A stretch of DNA of 64,000 nucleotides from Paenibacillus durus ATCC 35681 (GCF_000993825.1 NZ_CP011114.1:1116001-1180000); one strand, 5' to 3'; positions 25,482 through 34,881 are shown, counted from the stretch's first letter. Numbers and translations are program-made. The notes: a model not told the origin generated them from the letters alone.

Positions 25482-26336
25482 TTACATGTTGGGTTTCTCC
25501 GCTGCCGATCTGCGGTCTGCCACCGATTGCGAGACCGATACGGCGGCGTACTCCAGCAGCGCAGCGTTTCCCGCCGCCGCAAGGATATACCGGCCGCGAG
25601 CGATGCGCTGGAACCAGCCGTAGTAGTTGTTCTGCAGGATGGCGGCTGCGCTCGGCACCCCGCTGCGGCGGCGCAGCTCCGCCGGCGTCACGCCCTTTGG
25701 AAGCGCGCCCGCAGCAGGCGCGCGGGCAGGCCCGGCGGCCCCGCCTTGGCCGCCGCCATCCGCCGTCGCCGCGCCCTCGGCAGCAGCCAGGGCGGCCTCG
25801 CGCTCCGCCGCCTCCAGCGCGGCGGCTACGCGCAGCGCTTTCTCGCGGTAGGCGGTGACGAGCTTCACGCGCGCGCTGCCGCCCGTGTTGTAGTCCCCGC
25901 TGCGCTCGCGGAACTCATAGAGCAGCCGCTCCCGCCGCCGCCCGCCGCTCCGGGCTGAACCCGCTGGCGCTTCAGGCTCCGCCAGCACCTCTACAAGCGG
26001 CGCCTTCGTCTTGTAGAAGACAACGGTGACAAGACCGAGTCCTAGACGGCGACATAAATGGCTTAAGCTCCCCCAGCGCTGGCTCGCGGAGCCTTTTTTC
26101 TCCCGGCATCTCTCAACCGCCAAATACACCGCCGGACTAAGCTTCAGCCGCTCCACCCCTTGCAGCAGCAGGGAGAGGTTGAAGGTCTTCTTCATCTCCA
26201 CAATGAGCGGCGGTTCTTCATCTCCCCGGACGCCGACGAGGTCGCATGAACGCACTTCACCTTTGATCTCATAGCCTTGCTGTTCAAAAAAATTTTTTAA
26301 AGGAGCATACAGCTCTGTTTCGTGTCTTACCGCCAT
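25482..26336 (-). CDS. DUF2161 protein, putative PD-(D/E)XK phosphodiesterase
   Basis: This 284-aa protein begins with a predicted nuclease-fold region: RSCDLVGVRGDE and LIVEMKKTF supply the D32...E47-x-K49 signature of PD-(D/E)XK enzymes. The C-terminal part (about 225-270; GVTPAELRRRSG, NNYYGWFQRIARGRYIL) matches the conserved tail of DUF2161. Between them, about residues 160-215 are an Ala/Gly/Pro low-complexity stretch encoded by very GC-rich DNA. The family has no established function; nuclease activity is inference. The gene stands alone and converges on the aminotransferase gene. Confidence 0.82.
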   Translation of the reverse strand: MAVRHETELYAPLKNFFEQQGYEIKGEVRSCDLVGVRGDEEPPLIVEMKKTFNLSLLLQGVERLKLSPAVYLAVERCREKKGSASQRWGSLSHLCRRLGLGLVTVVFYKTKAPLVEVLAEPEAPAGSARSGGRRRERLLYEFRERSGDYNTGGSARVKLVTAYREKALRVAAALEAAEREAALAAAEGAATADGGGQGGAAGPARAPAAGALPKGVTPAELRRRSGVPSAAAILQNNYYGWFQRIARGRYILAAAGNAALLEYAAVSVSQSVADRRSAAEKPNM

Positions 26337-26514
26337 AGTTTGTCTCCTTTGTCACATTTGCAGCTGATTCTCTATTATAGCACACCAAAAAAGAGGTCAG
26401 TATTTCAGGCTTCCCGCATAGGTATGTATTACACTTTTCGAATGCAAACTCCGCTGGGCGGCGGAAGCGTCGGAAGGGACGGCGGGAGGCAGGCAGATAT
26501 TTAGGCGAGGGCAA

Positions 26515-26529
26515 CCGGGCGAAGCCCGG
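26515..26529 (+). other. Hairpin in the prkA leader
   Basis: CCGGGC-gaa-GCCCGG is a compact 6-bp GC stem about 50 bp before the prkA start. It has no T-run; its function is unknown. Confidence 0.4.
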
Positions 26530-26580
26530 ACAGACATCACGCGCGGGTCACAAGAGCGTAAGGTGAGGAGGCAGCGAGCA

Positions 26581-28476
26581 ATGGACATTTTTGAACGTAT
26601 AGCATCGTACCGGGCAGAGAACGAGCGTATGGCGTGGAGCGGAACCTTCAAAGATTATATAGAACTGCTAAAAAAAGATCCCACTCCCGCCAAAACGGCC
26701 CATTCCCGGGTGTATGACATGATTAAATCGCATGGTGTCGAGGAAATTAACGGCCGCAAGCGTTATAAGTTTTTCGAGCAGGAGATTTTCGGACTGGACC
26801 GGGCCATCGAAAAGCTGGTGGAGGAGTATTTCCATTCGGCCGCGCGGCGGCTCGATGTGCGCAAACGGATTCTGCTGCTGATGGGTCCCGTAAGCGGCGG
26901 CAAATCGACGCTGGTTACGCTGCTGAAGCGCGGGCTGGAACAGTACTCCCGTACGATACAAGGGGCCGTATATGCAATCGAAGGCTGCCCGATGCACGAG
27001 GAGCCGCTGCATTTGATTCCGGGTGAGCTTCGTCCGGAGATCGAGAAGGAGCTGAATGTGCGCATCGAGGGCAATCTGTGCCCTTCCTGCCAGATGAGGC
27101 TGAAGAATGAATACGGCAGCGATATAGAGAAGGTGCGGGTTGTGCGGGTGCTGTTGTCGGAAGAGGAGCGCGTCGGCATCGGAACCTTCAGTCCATCCGA
27201 TCCGAAATCGCAGGATATCGCCGATCTGACGGGCAGCATCGACTTCTCAACCATTACCGAATACGGGTCGGAATCCGACCCCCGGGCTTACCGGTTCGAC
27301 GGCGAGCTGAACAAGGCCAACCGCGGACTGATGGAGTTCCAGGAAATGCTCAAGTGCGACGAGAAGTTTTTGTGGAACCTGCTGTCGCTGACGCAGGAGG
27401 GTAATTTCAAGGCCGGGCGGTTCGCCCTGATCAGCGCCGACGAGCTCATTGTGGCCCATACGAATGAAACGGAGTACAAGGCGTTCATTTCCAATAAAAA
27501 GAATGAGGCGCTCCAGTCCCGGATGATCGTCATGCCGGTGCCTTATAACCTGAAGGTGGCGGAAGAGGAGAAGATCTACGCCAAGCTGATCGCCCAGAGC
27601 GACATGAAGCATGTGCATATTGCCCCCCATGCGCTGCGCGCAGCCGCGATTTTCTCCGTCTTGACCAGGCTCAAGGAGAGCAAGAAGCAGGGCATGGATC
27701 TGATCAAGAAGCTGCGGATGTACGACGGCGAAGAAGTCGAGGGCTACAAGGAAGCCGACCTGAAGGAGATGCAGAACGAATATCTGGACGAAGGCATGTC
27801 CGGCATCGATCCCCGGTACGTCATTAACCGCATCTCCAGCGCGCTGATCAAGGGCGATCTGGAGTGCATGAATGCGCTTGACGTGCTGCGGGCGATCAAG
27901 GACGGCCTGGATCAGCATCCTTCGATTACGAAGGAGGAGCGGGAGCGGTATTTGAACTTTATTTCCATTGCCCGGAAGGAATACGATACTTTAGCCAAGA
28001 ACGAGGTGCAGAAGGCGTTCGTCTATTCTTTTGAGGAATCGGCCAAGACGCTGTTCGAGAACTATCTCGACAACATCGAGGCGTTCTGCAACTGGACCAA
28101 AATCCGCGACCCGCTGACCGATGAAGAAATGGAGCCGGATGAGCGGCTGATGCGGTCCATCGAGGAGCAAATCGGCATCTCGGAGAATGCCAAGAAGGCT
28201 TTCCGGGAGGAGATTCTGATCCGGATTTCCGCTTATTCCCGCAAAGGTAAAAAGTTCGAATACAGCAACCACGACCGTCTCCGCGAGGCGATTGAGAAGA
28301 AGCTGTTCGCGGATCTCAAGGATATCGTCAAAATCACGACCTCGTCCAAAACCCCGGATGAGAGCCAGCTGAAGCGGATCAACGAGGTGTCCCGCCGTCT
28401 GATTGAGGAGCATGACTACTGCCCGATTTGCGCCAATGAACTGCTCCGGTACGTGGGCAGCCTGCTGAACCGCTGA
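26581..28476 (+). CDS. prkA: PrkA-family AAA+ serine protein kinase/protease
   Basis: This 631-aa protein matches PrkA: N-terminal MDIFERIASYR, an AAA+ module with Walker A GPVSGGKST (about residues 102-110), a Cys-containing EGNLCPSC segment and a C-terminal PrkA domain. In Bacillus it is made in the mother cell and affects sporulation; it has been described as both a kinase and an AAA+ Lon-like protease. I chose ATG 26581, with GAGGAGG 9 bases upstream, over the GTG at 26563. PrkA homologues usually cluster with yhbH (yeaH) and spoVR (ycgB). Here both partners lie within 16 kb but in separate units. Confidence 0.95.
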   Translation: MDIFERIASYRAENERMAWSGTFKDYIELLKKDPTPAKTAHSRVYDMIKSHGVEEINGRKRYKFFEQEIFGLDRAIEKLVEEYFHSAARRLDVRKRILLLMGPVSGGKSTLVTLLKRGLEQYSRTIQGAVYAIEGCPMHEEPLHLIPGELRPEIEKELNVRIEGNLCPSCQMRLKNEYGSDIEKVRVVRVLLSEEERVGIGTFSPSDPKSQDIADLTGSIDFSTITEYGSESDPRAYRFDGELNKANRGLMEFQEMLKCDEKFLWNLLSLTQEGNFKAGRFALISADELIVAHTNETEYKAFISNKKNEALQSRMIVMPVPYNLKVAEEEKIYAKLIAQSDMKHVHIAPHALRAAAIFSVLTRLKESKKQGMDLIKKLRMYDGEEVEGYKEADLKEMQNEYLDEGMSGIDPRYVINRISSALIKGDLECMNALDVLRAIKDGLDQHPSITKEERERYLNFISIARKEYDTLAKNEVQKAFVYSFEESAKTLFENYLDNIEAFCNWTKIRDPLTDEEMEPDERLMRSIEEQIGISENAKKAFREEILIRISAYSRKGKKFEYSNHDRLREAIEKKLFADLKDIVKITTSSKTPDESQLKRINEVSRRLIEEHDYCPICANELLRYVGSLLNR

Positions 28477-28501
28477 GTGTACCACCCCCCCGTAAAATAG
28501 T

Positions 28502-28535
28502 AAAAAGGGCCGCTGCCGCCAGCGGTCCTTTTTTG
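28502..28535 (+). terminator. Terminator of prkA
   Basis: AAAAAGGGCCGCTG-ccgc-CAGCGG-CCTTTTTT lies 25 bp after the stop. Confidence 0.85.
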
Positions 28536-28630
28536 GATAAGATAAGCATTTCATTCTATGAAAAATTCCGCTCCGCAGCCGTAATATCATATATAATAGA
28601 TTCATTGTACTGTTGACAGGGGCGAACACG

Positions 28631-30925
28631 ATGAAAAAGCTGTTTTACGCCATACCCTCCATTCTTTTTTTACTCCTCTATTCTTATGGGCGTATCCTCT
28701 TGTATCGGCAGAAGGAAATCGATGTGCAATTTAACGCGCTGTATGCTATAGCTCTGAAAGACATTGGCATCGGGATTTTAATTCTGCTTGTTTTATATGC
28801 GCTTTCAAGAGTAAATCTTATCGCTTCGTATCTTGCCGCGCTGGTGCTCGGTATTTTCCACTTGGCTAATGTCGAATATATTTATGCGCTGGATCATGTG
28901 CTTAATCTTAACGATATTACGATGGCGTCGGACAAAGAGTTTATTACAGGCACGCTGTTTCACATCAGTTTCCCGGTGTATTCCATCCTCCTGATGGCCT
29001 TGCTGACCGCTTCGATTTATTTTCTGCGGAGGCTGCCGCTGCTCCCGTTTAACAGAAGAAGGCACTGTTTGCTGGCCTTTGCCGGACTGTCGATTCTTTA
29101 TCTTGCCATTGCCATTCATTCGAGCGGGGATTGGAAGAACGGCAATTTTGTATCCGCTTCGATCCGCAATTCAGTTGCTCTGCTGACCTTTAATGAAAAA
29201 GCGCTGACGGACTATCCCGCGGATATCGAGCGGCAGATCAATACGTCGCAGCAGCTCAAAGACGGCGAATATTTGCTGAACAGCCATACAGGGGGCAAAA
29301 ATATTCTGATGGTCGTCATGGAAGGCATTCCGGGGGCTTATTCACCTGGCAATCAGGAGGTTCTGGGCATCCCTAACGATATCAAGCTGACAAGTCTAGA
29401 CAAAATCAAAGACCACAGCCTCATTCTCCCAAACTACATCACTCACAATAACCAGACGATAAGAGGAATGTATTCGCTCGTCAGCGGCGACTATCCCAAA
29501 TTGGACGCGTCCACACCCAAGGCATACGAATATTTGCAAAAAGACCCTAGCTACCGGGAAGAGCTCCTTCCGAAGCTGCTGAAGCACCGGGGCTATAATA
29601 CGGCCTTTATCCAGGCGGCGGAACTGGAGTATATGTCCAAGGGCGATTTCATGACGGCTGCGGGCTTCGATACGGTGATCGGAGGGGAGAGCTTCAAGAA
29701 TCCATACGTTCCTTTTGGATGGGGGCCGGATGACAAAGCCTTTTTCGAGCAATCGGAGAAGTACATTAACGAACTGAACGGTAAGGGCAAGCCGTGGTTT
29801 GCCACGCTGCTGACGGTCGGAACGCATCATCCCTACGCGGTGACGGACGATTACGCCAAGCTGTATCCGAGCCGCAAGGCGGCGGCGGTGGTGTATCTGA
29901 ATGAGGCGCTGTCCGGGTTCATTGATTATATCGACCATTCCAGCTTCGCCAAAGACACGCTGGTGCTGTTCGTCTCGGACGAATCGCATGGGGTGAACGA
30001 CCAGCCTTACGGCTCGAATTGGGGGATTTTCGCGGCGTATTCACCCGATATTGACGGTCAAGTCATCAATGACGGCGTTTACGGGCAGAAGGATATTCTG
30101 CTCTCGCTGCTGGATTATGCGGACCCTAACCTGGATGCCTATACGACGGGCCGAAGCGTGTTCCGGAAATATACCGAGGATTCGCCGATCCTGTTTGCCT
30201 CCCATTATAATGGCGATATCTTTTATTCGACGGTAAAAGGGACCGTGTACCAGGTGGATAACAGCGGACAGCTGTACAGCCTGACCTCCCGGAACGGGGA
30301 GCTGTTCAGCAGCAAGTATGAGAGAACTTCTCTGTCGGACAGTACGCTGAAAAAGAAAATACTAACCTATAAAAATTACATCGACAAGTCCACGGCGGGG
30401 GATCAAACGATCATGATTGCGAAAAATAAAAAAATCCCGCTTGCGGACGGCCGGGAAACCATCGTTACCGACGGACAGTTCATCACGCTGCCTGAGGAAT
30501 CGGTTGTCGACATCCAGGTGGACTATGATGCATCATCGATGGCCGCCGCCGATTGGCTTGTTCTTAAATTCGAGGATTACAGCGGCCACCAAAGCGTACG
30601 CATGATGGACAAGCAGACCAGCAGCGGAAGAATGACATTCAGGTTCTACAATAAGAAGGTTGCCTACGGCTACGCCTTCAATCTGAAGACCGCCCTACAT
30701 TCCAATGATTACTCAGGCGCCGAAAAATCGATCAAAATCAGCAATATCAGCGTCGGATTCTCGAAAACCGTGCCGGAGGCCAGCCCATCCCCGGCTGCAA
30801 GTCCCGGACCAACGCCGGGAATCACGCCAGGCACAAGCTTCGGGGCGGCAGCCAGTCCGTCACCGGCTGCAAGCTCCGGGCCGAAGCACGTGGAGGTTAT
30901 TGATATGGATGCTGGAAATGAGTAA
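28631..30925 (+). CDS. LTA synthase-like membrane phosphotransferase (sulfatase superfamily)
   Basis: This 764-aa protein has about five N-terminal transmembrane helices (to about residue 155) and an extracellular alkaline-phosphatase/sulfatase domain (about 220-520). The catalytic-site threonine is likely T276 in HNNQTIRGMYSL, and VVMEGIPGAYS and FVSDESHG provide metal ligands. After the domain comes a roughly 150-aa beta-rich region and a Pro/Ser/Ala-rich tail (TPGITPGTSFG flanked by SPSPAAS repeats). Family members polymerise glycerol-phosphate lipoteichoic acid or transfer related groups; the substrate here is unknown. I chose ATG 28631, since AGGGGCG lies upstream; a TTG 18 bp earlier is less likely. 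Confidence 0.85.
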   Translation: MKKLFYAIPSILFLLLYSYGRILLYRQKEIDVQFNALYAIALKDIGIGILILLVLYALSRVNLIASYLAALVLGIFHLANVEYIYALDHVLNLNDITMASDKEFITGTLFHISFPVYSILLMALLTASIYFLRRLPLLPFNRRRHCLLAFAGLSILYLAIAIHSSGDWKNGNFVSASIRNSVALLTFNEKALTDYPADIERQINTSQQLKDGEYLLNSHTGGKNILMVVMEGIPGAYSPGNQEVLGIPNDIKLTSLDKIKDHSLILPNYITHNNQTIRGMYSLVSGDYPKLDASTPKAYEYLQKDPSYREELLPKLLKHRGYNTAFIQAAELEYMSKGDFMTAAGFDTVIGGESFKNPYVPFGWGPDDKAFFEQSEKYINELNGKGKPWFATLLTVGTHHPYAVTDDYAKLYPSRKAAAVVYLNEALSGFIDYIDHSSFAKDTLVLFVSDESHGVNDQPYGSNWGIFAAYSPDIDGQVINDGVYGQKDILLSLLDYADPNLDAYTTGRSVFRKYTEDSPILFASHYNGDIFYSTVKGTVYQVDNSGQLYSLTSRNGELFSSKYERTSLSDSTLKKKILTYKNYIDKSTAGDQTIMIAKNKKIPLADGRETIVTDGQFITLPEESVVDIQVDYDASSMAAADWLVLKFEDYSGHQSVRMMDKQTSSGRMTFRFYNKKVAYGYAFNLKTALHSNDYSGAEKSIKISNISVGFSKTVPEASPSPAASPGPTPGITPGTSFGAAASPSPAASSGPKHVEVIDMDAGNE

Positions 30926-30955
30926 AGCAGTGGCCCCGCTTCTATATAGCAAGGA

Positions 30956-31004
30956 GGGTATCCCAAAATGCCATGTAATGGCTGCTTGGGACACCCCTTG
31001 TTTT
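30956..31004 (+). terminator. Terminator of the LTA synthase-like gene
   Basis: The outer stem GGGT-TCCCAA/TTGGGA-ACCC encloses the inner stem GCCAT-gta-ATGGC and is followed by TTGTTTT. It could instead belong to the end of the IS remnant just downstream. Confidence 0.6.
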
Positions 31005-31072
31005 GGAGTAGTATCAACTTGAGCACTCGGTATGGACGCTGCGCGAACGGATCGTTGTTCCAATCGCTGTTG

Positions 31073-31116
31073 TGTCCGGATTTTTCGAATCTCTCTTTGC
31101 AGTTAAAATCCGGACA
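31073..31116. repeat. Perfect 12-bp inverted repeat at the left of the IS remnant
   Basis: TGTCCGGATTTT (31073-31084) and AAAATCCGGACA (31105-31116) are exact inverted copies with a 20-bp spacer. They may be an IS-derived end or a hairpin. Confidence 0.7.
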
Positions 31117-31149
31117 CAAAGGCGACCGCTGCCGCTTTTCCACAATCGC

Positions 31150-31430
31150 TCCGTCCTCTCCGCTGCTCGTAACGAAATCTTCTACGATATCAAACGCAAA
31201 ATTCTTCCCGCCAAATCGCCAAGGCCGTACGGGAAACCATTCCGTTCATGTGGCTGGCCGGACGCCAGCGCCCAGACTTCCGCACCATTAACCGGTTCCG
31301 CGCGAGCGAATGAAAGACGTATTGGAATCCCTGTTTACCGCCCTGCTGGAACTCTTAACCCAGGGCGGCTATGTCAAACTGGATCACTATTTGTTGGACG
31401 GTACCATTTGGTCTTTTTTTCGCGGCGCAT
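31150..31430 (+). pseudogene. Degenerate fragment of an IS1182-family transposase
   Basis: Two adjacent frames together read as the N-terminal middle of an IS1182-type DDE transposase. RQIAKAVRETIPFMWLAGRQ then RPDFRTINRFR (about 31209-31303) is in one frame. RMKDVLESLFTALLELL then YVKLDHYLLDGT (about 31310-31407) is in another. The frames are joined by a shift around 31300-31310, where the first frame meets TGA. Sequence upstream is garbled, and the catalytic C-terminal half is absent; spoVR ends at 31442. The copy is therefore an old, inactive remnant. No intact terminal repeats were found. The left boundary is approximate. Confidence 0.75.
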
Positions 31431-31441
31431 ACGCATGATCT

Positions 31442-32839
31442 TTAGACGAACTTTCGCAGCACCTTTTTGCCGTCATAGGAGAAACACGCCTTTTTATCTT
31501 CGATAACGGTCTCCAGATGGACGGTCTTGCCCCACAGGGTGTAAATATGAGGCAGCGTGCGTTCCAGATACTTCAGATCCAGCTCGATGCCCTCATAGCG
31601 GTGGACGATGTACAGCTCGCCGTTTCGCTCGAAGTTGCCGTCCTGCACGACCAGATAAGGCGAACCGCCGTTAATGCGCGCCTGTACCAGCTGCTCCCTG
31701 ACATTTTCCCAGGCCTTGTCGGTGATTTTCCATTCCGGCCCTTTCTTCTCAAAGATGTACAAGTCGAGATCCTCGACCAATTCTTTAGTCAGGTAGCTGC
31801 GGATAAAGGAAATGTCGGAATCCAGCTCGCGCACCTCGAATATTTTATCCCGGTCCCAACGCCGCTCGATATCCTCCAAGATCTTCAGGCCCAGATAATA
31901 CGGATTCAAGCTTTGGCGGGAGGGCTGCACAACTGCGGAATTGAGCTTGGCGTACTCCACCGTCTCCTCCGGCGTCAGGTCCATCTCCCGCATGATGCGC
32001 TGATGCCAGTAGGAAGCCCAGCCTTCGTTCATGATCTTCGTCTCCATCTGCGGCCAGAAGTAGAGCATCTCATCGTGAAGCATCGTCATAATGTCGCGCT
32101 GCCAATCCTCAAGCGCTGTGGAGTAATGCTGAATGAACCAGACCATATCCTTCTCCGGCTCCGGCGGGAAGGGCTTATACCCGGCTCCGGATTTTTCGGC
32201 GGACGCTTCGGTCTTCTCGAGCTGCCAAAGCTCCTCATAAGGACTAGCATTGACCAAGTTCTCTTTCGACTCGCGGCGCTCCCCGGGCCGCTTCTCCGGC
32301 TTCTCCAGGTACTGGGCGCTGCCCCGTTTGCTCTGCCGAATCAGGCTCGGATCGATATGCTCCTGGATGGCCAGAACCGCGTCGATGAAGCTCTCGACCG
32401 TGTCCGTTCCATATTTGACGGTGTACTCGGCGATCCGGTCGGCAGTGGCCGACATGCTCTCGACCATATTGCGGTTAGACTGGGAGAAGCGCATATTATT
32501 TTTGAAAAAATCACAGTGCGCCAGCACATGGGCGACAATCAGCTTGTTCTGGACCAGAGAGTTGCCGTCGAGCAGGAAGGCGTAGCACGGATTGGAGTTG
32601 ATGACCAATTCGTATATTTTGCTCAGCCCGAAATCGTACTGGGATTTCATCTTGTGAAACGTCTTTCCGAAGCTCCAATGACCGAAACGGGTCGGCATTC
32701 CGTAAGCCCCGAACGTGTAGATAATATCAGCGGGGCAAATTTCGTAGCGCATGGGGTAGAAATCCAGGCCGAAACCGGAGGCGATTTCCGTAATCTCGGC
32801 TATAGCCTTCTCAAGCGCCTGTATCTCATCGCTGGGCAT
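31442..32839 (-). CDS. spoVR: SpoVR family stage V sporulation protein
   Basis: This 465-aa cytoplasmic protein matches SpoVR/YcgB: an early [72 protein letters not shown] and [10 protein letters not shown] are all family hallmarks. In Bacillus, SpoVR is made in the mother cell and is needed for proper cortex formation; its biochemistry is not known. I chose ATG 32839 with AAAGGAGATG upstream, 26 codons inside the longest frame. The length is normal. It is monocistronic; an IS1182 remnant lies next to its 3' end. Confidence 0.95.
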   Translation of the reverse strand: MPSDEIQALEKAIAEITEIASGFGLDFYPMRYEICPADIIYTFGAYGMPTRFGHWSFGKTFHKMKSQYDFGLSKIYELVINSNPCYAFLLDGNSLVQNKLIVAHVLAHCDFFKNNMRFSQSNRNMVESMSATADRIAEYTVKYGTDTVESFIDAVLAIQEHIDPSLIRQSKRGSAQYLEKPEKRPGERRESKENLVNASPYEELWQLEKTEASAEKSGAGYKPFPPEPEKDMVWFIQHYSTALEDWQRDIMTMLHDEMLYFWPQMETKIMNEGWASYWHQRIMREMDLTPEETVEYAKLNSAVVQPSRQSLNPYYLGLKILEDIERRWDRDKIFEVRELDSDISFIRSYLTKELVEDLDLYIFEKKGPEWKITDKAWENVREQLVQARINGGSPYLVVQDGNFERNGELYIVHRYEGIELDLKYLERTLPHIYTLWGKTVHLETVIEDKKACFSYDGKKVLRKFV

Positions 32840-33156
32840 GTACCCATCTCCTTTCCACCTGTGAATCCTGTTAGCGGCAGAGCCGTTCACAAGATGTATA
32901 TGGAGAGATCCCCGCAAATATGACCCAGCCTTACCATGAAAGTTAACAAAATATCCGGTAAATATTCTGTAATTTTTGATATAATGTTCTCAACTCTACT
33001 CGGATTCTACATTATTAGACGATTCTCGCCTGTCGGATCGGCGGCAGCGCTTACGAATTGGATGATGGGTGTAGTGACGCACAGGGTTCCCTGGCAAAGT
33101 GCCCGCCTTAATGCCCTTAGCGGAGGCGTTTTGTTAGTTAAGAGAGGAAGTGGACC
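32840..33156. other. Intergenic region between spoVR and the PAS kinase
   Basis: This 317-bp divergent region contains a TATAAT (32980-32985) without a convincing -35. Near 33105-33137 a GC-rich hairpin with arms CGCCT/AGGCG is followed by TTTTGTT, a possible attenuator for the kinase gene. A stretch GACGCACAGGG near 33075 recalls the start of c-di-GMP-I riboswitches, but the rest of that motif is absent. Confidence 0.4.
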
Positions 33157-34788
33157 GTGCATAAGGATAAGGCTTCTGTCTTAAAGCAATTAATAGCCGA
33201 AGAAGGCGTGTATAGAGAATTGTACGAGCAGCATCCGGACTGCATCTACGTTCTGGATCTTCAGGGCCGCTGCATCGGCGCCAATCGCTCCGCTGAACGA
33301 CTGACCGGCTACACCTTCAGGGAGGTTACGGGGATTCAGAACAAAGCGCTTTTGTTCGGAAGCCGGACCGAAGCCGGGCGCCATTTTTCTCTTGCCTGCG
33401 CGGGCGACACGTCTTCATGTCAATTAAAGTTTATCAAAAAATCCGGCGTCGTCGCTTCAGCGGAACTGACTTATATTCCAGTCAGAGCGGAGGGCGAAGT
33501 GGTCGGCATATTTGCCGTTATCCGGAATATTACGGACGTGAACGGTTCGGCAGTATATGACGAGGCCGGGGCGGGATCTGCTCATTCAGAGCGGGCTTCC
33601 GGGCTCAGGGACTCACGAAGCTTGATTTTGAACTCGGTTACAGAAGGCATCTTCGGAATCGACAGAAGCGGCAAGATCATCTTCATTAATAGAACCGCCA
33701 TGCTTATGCTCGGATACTCCAGCGAAGAGATCATCGGCATTCACAGCCTTACGCATATTCACCACACCCGGCCCGACGGCTCCAGCTACTACACGAAGGA
33801 ATGCCCGATTACGATGACGATCGAGGATGGGACTCCCCGTAGTATGAATGAGGAGATTTTTTGGCGTAAGGACGGCACCAGCTTTTGGGTGAATTATAGA
33901 GTATCCCCGATCATGGAACATGACCATATTGAAGGTGTGGTGGTGGCCTTCAGCGATATTACGAACGAGCGGGAAATTATCCGGGCAAAAGAATCGGCCG
34001 AGCAGGCATCCCGGGCAAAATCGGAGTTTCTGGCCATGATCAGCCATGAAATCCGGACGCCGATGAACGGCATGATCGGGATGGCCGATCTGCTGCTGGA
34101 GAGCGAACTGGGGGAAGAGCAGCGGACGTATGCGGAGATTCTGCGCAGCAGCAGCTACAGTCTGCTGAATATTTTGAATGATATTCTCGATTTCAGCAAG
34201 ATTGAAGCCGGCAAGATGCCGCTGGAGCCCGAACAGTTCGACCTCAGAGAGATGCTCGGCGCCGTCATTGACCTGTTTACTCCGAAGGCGGAGGAGAAGG
34301 GGCTGGCGCTTCGCTGGTGGGCGGATACAAGTGTGCCAGAGACGATCAAGGCCGACCCAAGCCGTCTTCGGCAGATTATCGTCAATCTGGTCGGCAATGG
34401 GCTGAAGTTCACCGAGAAAGGCAGCGTGACGCTGTCTGTCAAGAACATTCTGCTTCCGGAATCACCGACTTATCTGCTTGAATTCTCCGTCAGGGATACC
34501 GGCGTCGGCATTGCCGAGGATAAGCTCGGTCTGCTGTTCCAGTCATTTTCTCAATTACATCCATCGATTAACCGCAAATACGGGGGCACGGGCTTAGGAT
34601 TGGCAATCTGCAAACAGCTCGTGGAACTGATGGGCGGGACGATCTTTGTGGAGAGCGAGGAAGCGCGCGGTTCCATCTTCAGATTCATGCTGCCCTTCGT
34701 GAAAGAAGAGGCGGAAGTACCCGGCTTATTATACAAACAAGAAGAAACGGCTTCGCAGTCCTTTCAGGGACGGTACCGTTTCTCGTAG
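33157..34788 (+). CDS. Cytoplasmic PAS-PAS sensor histidine kinase with repeat-encoded C-terminus
   Basis: This 543-aa soluble kinase has PAS domains at about 15-130 (HPDCIYVLDLQGRCIGANRS) and 145-275 (VTEGIFGIDRSGKIIFINRT). HisKA follows with H297 in AMISHEIRTPMNGM. The HATPase_c domain (about 395-520) has NLVGNGLKFTEKG, RDTGVGIAEDKLG and GGTGLGLAICKQL. No transmembrane segment is seen. Such kinases often carry C-terminal receivers; this one stops after HATPase_c. Its last about 15 residues (QEETASQSFQGRYRFS) and the stop codon come from the inverted repeat copy at 34739. The start codon is GTG with GAGAGGAAG upstream. No response regulator is adjacent. Confidence 0.9.
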   Translation: MHKDKASVLKQLIAEEGVYRELYEQHPDCIYVLDLQGRCIGANRSAERLTGYTFREVTGIQNKALLFGSRTEAGRHFSLACAGDTSSCQLKFIKKSGVVASAELTYIPVRAEGEVVGIFAVIRNITDVNGSAVYDEAGAGSAHSERASGLRDSRSLILNSVTEGIFGIDRSGKIIFINRTAMLMLGYSSEEIIGIHSLTHIHHTRPDGSSYYTKECPITMTIEDGTPRSMNEEIFWRKDGTSFWVNYRVSPIMEHDHIEGVVVAFSDITNEREIIRAKESAEQASRAKSEFLAMISHEIRTPMNGMIGMADLLLESELGEEQRTYAEILRSSSYSLLNILNDILDFSKIEAGKMPLEPEQFDLREMLGAVIDLFTPKAEEKGLALRWWADTSVPETIKADPSRLRQIIVNLVGNGLKFTEKGSVTLSVKNILLPESPTYLLEFSVRDTGVGIAEDKLGLLFQSFSQLHPSINRKYGGTGLGLAICKQLVELMGGTIFVESEEARGSIFRFMLPFVKEEAEVPGLLYKQEETASQSFQGRYRFS

Positions 34789-34835
34789 AAATATAAAGCC
34801 ATTTATTAGCGTGAAACTTATAAAGTCTTATATTT
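34739..34835 (-). repeat. Dispersed hairpin repeat, copy 2 (inverted)
   Basis: This is the reverse complement of copy 1 (1121-1214), with about three differences over the 58-bp core, plus a recognisable AT-rich arm ending TTATATTT. It overlaps the last 50 bp of the sensor kinase gene and supplies its stop codon. Confidence 0.85.
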
Positions 34836-34841
34836 TGATGA

Positions 34842-34881
34842 AGAAACCTCCGGTCCTTTGATTAAGGCTGCGGAGGTTTCT
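34842..34881. terminator. Hairpin between convergent sensor kinase and degV genes
   Basis: AGAAACCTCCG...CGGAGGTTTCT is a perfect 11-bp stem with an 18-bp loop. Neither side has a strong T-tract, so its efficiency as a terminator is uncertain. Confidence 0.55.

Noticed and set aside
25416..25958. Plus-strand frames of 134-180 codons opposite the DUF2161 gene
   Set aside because: They arise from very GC-rich DNA with few stops; compositions are biased and no family is recognisable.
31517..32923. 468-codon plus-strand frame opposite spoVR
   Set aside because: It is an antisense shadow of a conserved gene, without ribosome site or domain.
33070..33130. Possible c-di-GMP-I riboswitch upstream of the PAS kinase, from the string GACGCACAGGG
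   Set aside because: The second conserved stretch, the tetraloop and receptor helices of the GEMM motif are not recognisable; only the first few bases match.
32936..33184. 82-codon plus-strand frame between spoVR and the PAS kinase
   Set aside because: There is no ribosome site; it overlaps the start of the kinase and has no similarity to known proteins.
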